NCBI RefSeq assembly: GCF_002091675.1
Contig: NZ_BDAE01000024.1
Location: 1 to 64,000 of the forward strand
Direction: 5' to 3'
From: Pseudomonas luteola NBRC 103146
GTDB taxonomy: Bacteria > Pseudomonadota > Gammaproteobacteria > Pseudomonadales > Pseudomonadaceae
DNA length: 64,000 bases
The translations under genes were made by a program, and so were the position numbers. This document shows positions 57,450-64,000 of the stretch, piece by piece. Within the stretch, counting starts at the first letter, position 1, and every line of letters begins with the position of its first letter. The notes under the pieces are model-generated. The model saw only the letters and a program-made list of their open reading frames with translations. It was not told the origin of the DNA and did no database searches.

Positions 57450-59168
57450 ATGAAAGCCTTCGCCGATCTCTATGCCCGCCTGGATGCAACAACCTCAAGC
57501 AATGCCAAGCTCCAGGCCATGCAGGATTACTTCAACCAGGCCGAGCCTGCCGATGCAGCCTGGGCCGTTTATTTCCTGGCCGGCGGACGCCCGCGGCGAA
57601 CGGTGCCCACGCGCCAGCTTCGAGAGCTGACGATTGCCGCCTCGGGCCTTCCGGAATGGCTGTTCGAGGAGAGCTATCAGGCGGTAGGCGATCTGGCAGA
57701 AACGATGTCGCTGCTTATTCCTACCGCCGAGCATCTTTCGGATGAGGGTCTGGCGGTCTGGATGGAGGAGCGGCTTCTGCCCTTACGTGGCCTTGCGCCG
57801 GAAGAACTGGCTGAGCGCTTGCCGCAGCTGTGGTCGCAACTGGATCGGCCCAGCCTCATGGTCAGCCTCAAGCTTATTACCGGCGAGTTTCGGGTTGGCG
57901 TATCCAAGCTGCTGGTGACGCGCGCGCTCGCAACCATGGCAGACCTGGATGCCAAGCGCGTAGCCCAGCGTCTGGTGGGCTATACGGACCTGTCCCATCG
58001 TCCGACTGCCGAAGCTTACCTTGCGCTGATCGCTCCCGAGTCGGACGATGAACATGCACAGCGTGGCGGGCAGCCCTATCCGTTTTTCCTGGCGCATGCC
58101 CTCCAGCTACCCGTCGATCAATTCGATGCCCAGCTGGGGCCTATCGAGAACTGGCAGGTGGAATGGAAATGGGACGGCATCCGCTCGCAGTTGGTCAAAC
58201 GCGACGGGCGCCTGTGGATCTGGTCTCGGGGCGAGGATCTGGTCACCGATCGTTTTCCCGAATTGCACGCGCTCGCAGCCTGCCTACCGGACGGCACTGT
58301 CATTGATGGTGAAATTGTCGTCTGGAAAGACGAGGAAAGCCCCGACCTGCTGATGAGCAGCAAAGAGGTCACCCACCAGCAGGCCGAACACGCGCCCGGC
58401 GAGCCTATTCCGTTTGGTGTCAAACCCTTTGCGCTCTTGCAGCAGCGCATCGGTCGTAAAACCCTGAGCAAGAAGCTGCTCGACGATGTACCTGTAGTCA
58501 TCCTGGCCTATGACCTGCTGGAATGGCAAGGGCATGACTGGCGCAGCCGCCCGCAGCATGAGCGTCGGGCGCAACTTGAAGCGGTCACCGCACAGTGCAA
58601 CAGTCCTCTTTTACGCCCCTCCCCCCTTCTTGCCGGTGAAAGCTGGCAGGACCTTGCCCACCAGCGGGAGGCCTCCCGCACGCTCGGGGTGGAAGGCATG
58701 ATGCTCAAGGCCCGGGACTCGCTTTATGGGGTGGGACGCACCAAGGACATGGGCGTCTGGTGGAAATGGAAGGTCGACCCGTTCTCGGTGGATGCGGTAC
58801 TGATTTATGCCCAGCGCGGCCATGGCAGACGCGCCAGCCTATACACCGACTACACCTTTGCCGTCTGGGATGGCCCGCCGGGCACCGAGCGTACCCTGGT
58901 ACCTTTCGCCAAGGCTTATTCGGGTCTGACCGATGAAGAAATGCGCAAGGTGGATGCCATTGTGCGCAAGACTACTGTCGAGAAATTCGGCCCTGTACGC
59001 AGCGTCCAGCCAACACTGGTATTCGAACTGGGTTTTGAAGGCATAGCCCTGTCCACGCGGCACAAGAGCGGCGTTGCCGTGCGCTTCCCCCGCATGCTGC
59101 GCTGGCGTCACGACAAGCCTGTTGAAGAAGCAGATACGCTGGACATCCTGCAAGGCCTGCTGGTTTAA
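57450..59168 (+). CDS. ATP-dependent DNA ligase (LigB-type, bacterial)
   Basis: A 572-residue ligase. The N-terminal DNA-binding domain (about 1-205, MKAFADLYARLDATTSSNAKLQAM) precedes the adenylation domain with the catalytic Lys in VEWKWDGIRSQ near 235, the motif IDGEIVVW near 290, GVEGMMLKARDSLY near 415, WWKWKVDP, and the C-terminal OB domain with FELGFEGIALSTRHKSGVAVRFPR. It seals DNA with ATP and works with the upstream exonuclease in the known ligase-exonuclease pair. The second of two adjacent ATG codons is selected. Convergent with the TonB receptor gene. Confidence 0.92.
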   Translation: MKAFADLYARLDATTSSNAKLQAMQDYFNQAEPADAAWAVYFLAGGRPRRTVPTRQLRELTIAASGLPEWLFEESYQAVGDLAETMSLLIPTAEHLSDEGLAVWMEERLLPLRGLAPEELAERLPQLWSQLDRPSLMVSLKLITGEFRVGVSKLLVTRALATMADLDAKRVAQRLVGYTDLSHRPTAEAYLALIAPESDDEHAQRGGQPYPFFLAHALQLPVDQFDAQLGPIENWQVEWKWDGIRSQLVKRDGRLWIWSRGEDLVTDRFPELHALAACLPDGTVIDGEIVVWKDEESPDLLMSSKEVTHQQAEHAPGEPIPFGVKPFALLQQRIGRKTLSKKLLDDVPVVILAYDLLEWQGHDWRSRPQHERRAQLEAVTAQCNSPLLRPSPLLAGESWQDLAHQREASRTLGVEGMMLKARDSLYGVGRTKDMGVWWKWKVDPFSVDAVLIYAQRGHGRRASLYTDYTFAVWDGPPGTERTLVPFAKAYSGLTDEEMRKVDAIVRKTTVEKFGPVRSVQPTLVFELGFEGIALSTRHKSGVAVRFPRMLRWRHDKPVEEADTLDILQGLLV

Positions 59169-59194
59169 CCTGACAGGCCTCTGTTACAGACGTC

Positions 59195-61579
59195 TCAGAA
59201 TGCGACCGATGTCTGTAGATAGACGGTACGCGGCTGCCCCAGGTATTTGCCCTTGTTGTTGTCGTCAAAGGAGCGGGTGTAATACTCGGTATTGAAGATA
59301 TTCTTCACCCCGACCGCTACTTTCAGGTTGGACAGTTGCGGCCCAAAGTCATAAGCCGCACGACTGTTCCAGGTCATGTAGCCAGGGATACGGCCGTTGC
59401 TGCCATCGGCGCTCTCCTCCACCGTATTGGCATTATCGGCGTACTGGCTGGATTGGAAGGCACTGTCCAGATCCAGGCGCCAGGCATTGTGGGTGTAACC
59501 TACGCCCAGCGTACCCTTGTGTTTGGACGAGAACGGTACACGGTTACCCTTGTTTGGCCCCTCTTCACGAATGGTGGCATCCACGTAGGCATAGGTTGCG
59601 TAGACATCGAATCCGGCCAGGCTTGGGCTCAGGTCTTCCAGCTGATAAGCCACGCTGGCCTCAAGACCACGGTGGCGTGTCTTGCCACGGGCGATAACCG
59701 TATCCAGCGTCTGACTGCTGTCGTACTGGTTATCAAAATTGATAAGAAAGGCTCCCAACTCCGCCTTCAAGGTCCCGTTATCGTAACGAGTACCCACTTC
59801 CCAGGTGCGTGCCTTTTCCGGCTTTACTTCACCGGCAGCAACCCGGTTCGGCATCTGGCTGTACTGGACCGAACCAAACGAGCCCTCCGTGTTGGCATAC
59901 AGGTTCCAGGTGTCGGTTACGTGATACATCACGTTCAGCGCGGGCAGCGAGGCGTGGTAGTCACCTTTATAAGGTGTATTGTTGAGCTTGTTGACCTGCT
60001 CGGAATCGATCAGCTCGTAGCGAATACCTGGGGTGAACGTCCATTTGCCGATGTCGATACGGTCGTCGATATAGAACGCATTGGCCTCGGTACTGCCGCG
60101 GGTGTCGCGATCGTTGCGGCTGGACGTGGATGGCCGCTCCGTGGAGGTTATCGGTACCCGATATCGCAGCTCGTGACTGGCTTCGTTGACATAGCGGTAG
60201 CCGATGCCCACCTCATGCCAGCTCTCGCCTAAAGAAAAGCCCTGGGAGAACCGGGTTTCCACCCCACGCACCCAGTACTCGCGGGGCGATAGCGACTGGA
60301 ATGTACCTTGATCCAGATAACCGCTGCGTAGGGTCTTGGTGAAGAACGTATTCACCGTGAACTTCCGCGCGTCTTCTTCATACTGATATCCCAGGCCGAC
60401 CAGGGTACGACGGCCCCAGAATTTATCCAGGGGACGTGTGGACTGGTACGGGTTGCTGTCGAAATCGGCAACCGACAGGCCACCCGACATCTCTGCCTTG
60501 CCCTCGTAGTACTGGCCGATCGCCGTAAAGCTGTTGGCGTCATCGAGCTGGTATTTACCCTTGAGGATCAGATCATCAATCTGCGTATCACTGTGCTCAC
60601 GGTAGTCACCGCCCCGTACGCCTGAATACAGCAAGGCGCCACCCAGACCGTTTTCCCCCGTACCACCAATGAGCAGGTTGCCACTGGTCTTGATACCGTC
60701 ATGACTTGAAGACGGACTGAGTTCGTTCTGGATGCCGCCCTTGACGGTAAAGTCGTCAGGAATGGCACGGGTCACGAAGTTGACGATACCGCCCACGTTC
60801 TGCGGGCCATAGCGGACTGCACCACCACCGCGCACCACATCGACTGCATCCATGTTGCCCATGGAAATGGGTGCAAAGGACAACTGTGGCTGGCCATAGG
60901 GTGCAAACGGGACCGGGATGCCATCCATCAACACTGTCGAACGTGATGCGAGACGCGGATTGAGGCCTCGGATACCAAAGTTGAGAGCCATGTCATGGCT
61001 GCCGGTTCCGTTGTTTTCCGGCGCATTCACACCGGGAATCCGGTTGAGCACTTCGCGCGCCGTGGAAGCGCCGACCCGCTCGAATTCATCGCGGCGGATC
61101 ACATCCCGCGCCCCTGGGTGCTCGAATACATCCTGCTGCTGCGCATCACCCAGCCAGTCACCTACCACGGTCAGGGTTTCCAGGTTGGCTGCTGTCCCCT
61201 CGTCGTTAGTGGCGGATGCCGGAACAGCAATGGGTTGCAGGCTATAGCCACCCTTCTGCGCGACGGCCTCAAGCCCACTCCCCTCCAACAGATGGTTCAA
61301 CCCTTCGGAAATACCGAATTCACCCTCCAGCCCTTGAGTGGTGCGGTTCGTCGTCAGATCGGGACTGAACGCCACCATGATATTCGCCGTCTGGCCGAAC
61401 TGGTTGAGGGCGGCCTCCAGCGGACCGGGGGCAATATGAAATGTTCGGCTCACCTCAGCCTGAGTAACCGTTTGCGCCGTTGCCATCAGCGGCACGCTGC
61501 CAAGCAGCACAGCTGTACCGAACACGACATGGCGAAGCGCCCGGCTTAAAGGGGTCAACGTAAATGTAGAGGAAGACAT
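59195..61579 (-). CDS. TonB-dependent ferric-siderophore receptor, FecA-type
   Basis: A 794-residue outer-membrane receptor. Signal peptide (about 1-35), an STN signalling domain (FHIAPGPLEAALNQFGQTANIMVAF to about 110), a linker, plug domain (VIRRDEFERVGASTAREVLNRIPGVN; RGLNPRLASRSTVLMDGIPVPFAPYGQP; GGGAVRYGPQNVGGIVNF) and a beta-barrel ending in VYLQTSVAF with the terminal Phe. The STN domain marks it as a transducer that talks to the FecR/FecI pair encoded just upstream. Substrate is probably ferric citrate or a similar siderophore but not proven. Confidence 0.92.
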   Translation of the reverse strand: MSSSTFTLTPLSRALRHVVFGTAVLLGSVPLMATAQTVTQAEVSRTFHIAPGPLEAALNQFGQTANIMVAFSPDLTTNRTTQGLEGEFGISEGLNHLLEGSGLEAVAQKGGYSLQPIAVPASATNDEGTAANLETLTVVGDWLGDAQQQDVFEHPGARDVIRRDEFERVGASTAREVLNRIPGVNAPENNGTGSHDMALNFGIRGLNPRLASRSTVLMDGIPVPFAPYGQPQLSFAPISMGNMDAVDVVRGGGAVRYGPQNVGGIVNFVTRAIPDDFTVKGGIQNELSPSSSHDGIKTSGNLLIGGTGENGLGGALLYSGVRGGDYREHSDTQIDDLILKGKYQLDDANSFTAIGQYYEGKAEMSGGLSVADFDSNPYQSTRPLDKFWGRRTLVGLGYQYEEDARKFTVNTFFTKTLRSGYLDQGTFQSLSPREYWVRGVETRFSQGFSLGESWHEVGIGYRYVNEASHELRYRVPITSTERPSTSSRNDRDTRGSTEANAFYIDDRIDIGKWTFTPGIRYELIDSEQVNKLNNTPYKGDYHASLPALNVMYHVTDTWNLYANTEGSFGSVQYSQMPNRVAAGEVKPEKARTWEVGTRYDNGTLKAELGAFLINFDNQYDSSQTLDTVIARGKTRHRGLEASVAYQLEDLSPSLAGFDVYATYAYVDATIREEGPNKGNRVPFSSKHKGTLGVGYTHNAWRLDLDSAFQSSQYADNANTVEESADGSNGRIPGYMTWNSRAAYDFGPQLSNLKVAVGVKNIFNTEYYTRSFDDNNKGKYLGQPRTVYLQTSVAF

Positions 61580-61662
61580 GAGATTAGCCTGCAGTAAGGG
61601 TATCTGCCTTACTTGTCACGCGAGAAGTAGAAAAGGCTCACCGCTGATTGAAAATATTCAAC

Positions 61663-62604
61663 TCACGCTGTGAGAGGCTGAATGCTGATCCAGTAGCGCG
61701 TCCGCCGCTGGATGCGCACCGGCTGGGTAACTTCCAGCATGGCCAGGATGGCTTCTATGTCCTTGAGTGGATACGTTCCTGAAACCAACAGACCCGCGAC
61801 GTGCTCGTCGCACTTCAGCCAACCGGGCTGATAGCGAGATAGCTCCTGGATGAACTGCCCAAGCGGCATATGGGCTGCCACCAGCAGACCGTCACGCCAG
61901 GCATCCAGACCACCGTCGAGCGGTACTACCTTATCCAGGTGGTGCGCGCTAAAGCGTACCTGTTGTCCTGCCGTCAGGGTCGTGGATAGATCCGGCCGCT
62001 CGGCACAACGCACCTGAACGCTGCCAGCAAAAACACTCAACTGGCAGCCATCGTCGAACTTGCGAAGATTCAAACGCCCCTGGGTTGCTGAGACCATGCC
62101 TGCCTGGCTCTGTACCGAAAATGGCAGGGCTGAATGGGCAGCGTGTAACAGTATCTCGCCACGAATCAGCATGAGCTGACGCTGCGTAGCCGTGATGCTG
62201 ACATTCACAGCACTGTCGGTATTCAGATCAAGGCGGCTGCCATCGGTCAGGGTAACCGTTCGCTGTTCCCCAATCCGGGTGTGGTAGTCCGCCAACCAGG
62301 GCTCGGCACGCTCCTTTAAGAGCCAGGCGGCCGGGCCCAGGAGGGCAAACACCCCCATGAGCTTCAGCACCTCGCGGCGACCGTATGCGGGCTTGCTCAA
62401 TACAGCCTGACGCGCAGCCTTTGAGGGCAACCCCTGCAGCCGCTGGTTGATGGTCTCGATCCGCTGCCAGGCACGCTCGTGCTCAGGATCAGCGGCCCGC
62501 CATTGTTGCCAGGCCCGATGCTCTTCCTCGCCTGCCCCCGCCTGCAGCTCTACCAGCCACTGCACGGCCTGCTCGGCGATCTGGGGAGAGATGGGCGCTG
62601 TCAC
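61663..62604 (-). CDS. fecR: FecR-type anti-sigma / sigma regulator
   Basis: A 313-residue inner-membrane protein. N-terminal cytoplasmic anti-sigma domain (AVQWLVELQAGAGEEEHRAWQQWRAADPEHERAWQRI), a TM helix around 85-100 (GVFALLGPAAWLL), and the periplasmic FecR domain with LTDGSRLDLNTDSAVNVSI, then a C-terminal domain contacting the receptor STN domain. A GTG start overlaps the fecI stop (GTGA), coupling the two. Confidence 0.9.
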   Translation of the reverse strand: MTAPISPQIAEQAVQWLVELQAGAGEEEHRAWQQWRAADPEHERAWQRIETINQRLQGLPSKAARQAVLSKPAYGRREVLKLMGVFALLGPAAWLLKERAEPWLADYHTRIGEQRTVTLTDGSRLDLNTDSAVNVSITATQRQLMLIRGEILLHAAHSALPFSVQSQAGMVSATQGRLNLRKFDDGCQLSVFAGSVQVRCAERPDLSTTLTAGQQVRFSAHHLDKVVPLDGGLDAWRDGLLVAAHMPLGQFIQELSRYQPGWLKCDEHVAGLLVSGTYPLKDIEAILAMLEVTQPVRIQRRTRYWISIQPLTA

Positions 62605-63113
62605 GCCATGCACTCCGCGAAATAACATTGCTGAGCGGCCTTGGCGATGTACCGCTTGACGGTTGCCAGCGAAATACCGAGGTGTGCGGCGATATCGGCG
62701 TATGGCATTCCGTCCAGCTGTGCCAACAGAAAAGCCTGTTTGATCGGTTCAGCCAATCCATCCAATACGCGAGCCAGCTCCAGAAGTGTTTCCAGAGCGA
62801 TAGCACGAACTTCCTCGCTGGGAACCTCCTGCTCAGGCAAGGCCGCCAAGGCATCCAGGTAGGCCCGCTCGATATCCTGACGTCGGTAATGATTGAATAG
62901 GACACGCTTGGCAACAGTAATGAGAAAAGCCCGAGGTTCAGCAAGCCGGCCCAGCTCCTGACTTCCCAGGAGGCGAATGAACGTATCGTGGGTCAAGTCA
63001 TCTGCACTATCGGAGCACCCCAGACGCCGGCGCAACCATCCAAATACCCAGGAGCGATGCTCATGATAGAGCTGGCCAAGATCCCCCTGTGGTGAAGTAC
63101 TGCTGGCGTGCAC
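62601..63113 (-). CDS. fecI: FecI-type ECF sigma factor
   Basis: A 170-residue sigma-70 family factor. Region 2: LYHEHRSWVFGWLRRRLGCSDSADDLTHDTFIRLL; region 4: EPIKQAFLLAQLDGMPYADIAAHLGISLATVKRYI with the DNA-binding helix. It uses a GTG start at 63113 with AGGA eight nt upstream. It should be activated by FecR when the receptor binds ligand and drive the receptor gene downstream. Under iron control via the Fur box at 63152. Confidence 0.93.
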   Translation of the reverse strand: MHASSTSPQGDLGQLYHEHRSWVFGWLRRRLGCSDSADDLTHDTFIRLLGSQELGRLAEPRAFLITVAKRVLFNHYRRQDIERAYLDALAALPEQEVPSEEVRAIALETLLELARVLDGLAEPIKQAFLLAQLDGMPYADIAAHLGISLATVKRYIAKAAQQCYFAECMA

Positions 63114-63151
63114 ACCGATATCCTTGCGCTAGAATCCTAGGCATTCACTTA

Positions 63152-63170
63152 ATGATAATTGTTCTCATTA
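63152..63170. promoter_or_regulatory. Fur box upstream of fecI
   Basis: On the minus strand TGAGAAC-A-ATTATCA matches the 7-1-7 Fur consensus TGATAAT-x-ATTATCA at 12 of 14 positions. It lies 39-57 bp before the fecI GTG, so iron repression of fecI-fecR is expected. Confidence 0.75.
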
Positions 63171-63261
63171 TATGCAAGCCTGGATGATTACAACAAGGGT
63201 TAAGCTCAGTTTGCCACTATAAATGGGCTGGTATTACATAAAACGTTAGCGTCAGCGGACA

Positions 63262-63975
63262 CTACTCCTCAATGCGTACGATGTTGCGGCAATCTGGAAA
63301 GGCGCTGCAGCCCCAGAAATAGGCGCCAGCATTGCTTCCTTGCCTGGCCTTGCGCATGACCATGGGCGAGCCGCATTTCGAGCATATCGGAGACGCTGCC
63401 TCGCTCGCCGCCTCCCCTTTGCTGGAGCGCCGGGCTGCTGTGCGTTTGCGCGAGGTCAAGGCCCCGCCCTTCTGTAAGGCAGCCATGATTTCTTCCCGCA
63501 CCTGCGCAGTCGAATAAGCCCCTTGTACCGGAATCTGGATAAGCGGCAAGGCAATCGCCCGACAGACGCCCGCCACAAAGAGGTCCCGCGCCTGCCGATC
63601 AGGCCGCTGGTGGGAGCTGTCATCCAGCTCGATAACCGCCACGAACGACAGGTCATCGCGGTTGCAGAGGACGTAGTCGAAATGTTTGGCGCTGATCTTG
63701 TTGAAGGCTCTGTACCAGCTCTTTTGGTCCCGAATGGCTTTCACGCTAGCCACATCTGCAATGCGGACCTTGCCAAAGATGCGGTAGTCCTCACCAATCG
63801 CCTCATCGAGTACGGTTAAAAAGGCGCGTTCAGCAGGTGTAAACAGCGCTTCGTTAAGCACATAGGGAAACGCTCGCTGGGTATCACGCAAACGCAGCGC
63901 GATGACGATACAAAGAAAAACAACGACGCCAAGCCCGACATAAAGCCAGGGATGCGCTGACAACAGATGAATCAT
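63262..63975 (-). CDS. DUF2726 nuclease-like protein with topoisomerase-type zinc finger
   Basis: A 237-residue protein. One N-terminal TM helix (LYVGLGVVVFLCIVIAL) anchors a DUF2726 domain (about 45-165; FDYVLCNRDDLSFVAVIELDDSSHQRP) that resembles restriction-endonuclease-like folds, followed by a basic linker and a C-terminal Cys4 zinc finger of the topoisomerase I type (CSKCGSPMVMRKA and FWGCSAFPDC). A DNA role is inferred. No clear ribosome site is seen; the ATG at 63975 is the only start giving the TM segment. Confidence 0.8.
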   Translation of the reverse strand: MIHLLSAHPWLYVGLGVVVFLCIVIALRLRDTQRAFPYVLNEALFTPAERAFLTVLDEAIGEDYRIFGKVRIADVASVKAIRDQKSWYRAFNKISAKHFDYVLCNRDDLSFVAVIELDDSSHQRPDRQARDLFVAGVCRAIALPLIQIPVQGAYSTAQVREEIMAALQKGGALTSRKRTAARRSSKGEAASEAASPICSKCGSPMVMRKARQGSNAGAYFWGCSAFPDCRNIVRIEE

Positions 63976-64000
63976 GAGATGACCAACAGCAGGAAAGGCG

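Noticed and set aside
59336-60232. 298-codon open frame on the plus strand inside the TonB receptor gene
   Set aside because: Shadow of the beta-barrel coding region; the receptor on the minus strand is complete and well supported.

Overview
The window is a bacterial chromosome segment of moderate GC from the Pseudomonas lineage (Pseudomonadaceae). The evidence is gene order. The minus-strand block astC-aruF-aruG-astD-astB-small ORF-astE-ltaE-alaS-lysC-csrA-tRNAs is the classical Pseudomonas arrangement. So are dinG/pdxH and their neighbours, GST-quiP, and nasS-nasT / nasA-kinase-nirB-nirD-nasC-cobA. No insertion sequence, prophage, CRISPR array or rRNA was seen.

Layout. 0-2 kb: dusC, a thioesterase, two identical tRNA-Arg(ACG) and one tRNA-Ser(GCT). 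2-15 kb: csrA, lysC, alaS, threonine aldolase and the arginine succinyltransferase (AST) catabolic operon, with candidate ArgR half-sites upstream of astC. 15-20 kb: a glycine-zipper lipoprotein, a glycerate utilisation unit (cdaR-gntP-glxK) and pdxH. 20-32 kb: envelope and housekeeping genes (two OmpA-type lipoproteins, an FNT channel, a serine hydrolase, dinG, small conserved genes, SEC-C proteins, a GST, an APC permease). 33-35 kb: a QuiP-type acylase homologue that has lost its catalytic residues. 35-53 kb: nitrate assimilation (nasS, nasT, nasA, PP2C-kinase, nirB, nirD, nasC, cobA), interrupted by a diguanylate cyclase, two unknown genes, eptA and a thioesterase. 53-59 kb: a GGDEF-EAL protein, a ligase-associated exonuclease, a DUF2254 membrane protein and an ATP-dependent DNA ligase. 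59-64 kb: an iron-uptake set (fecI-fecR-TonB receptor) with a Fur box, and a DUF2726/zinc-finger protein.

The most coherent system is the regulation of nitrate assimilation. Four transcription units (nasS-nasT, nasA-kinase, nirB-nirD-nasC, cobA) each carry the same module. It consists of a sigma-54 -24/-12 promoter, a P1 hairpin with hexaloop AACGGC, a P2 hairpin with hexaloop AAAGGC or AATGGC, and a terminator whose 5' arm overlaps P2. This is the expected target of the ANTAR antiterminator NasT, which is encoded here next to its nitrate/nitrite-sensing partner NasS. NasS-NasT therefore appears to control its own transcription, and sirohaem synthesis (cobA) has its own copy. P2 stems show compensatory changes between leaders.

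The second notable item is the QuiP homologue. Counting from the expected processing site, the nucleophile Ser (beta1), His (beta23) and Asn (about beta241) positions hold Gly, Ser and Gly, in an otherwise intact lipoprotein.
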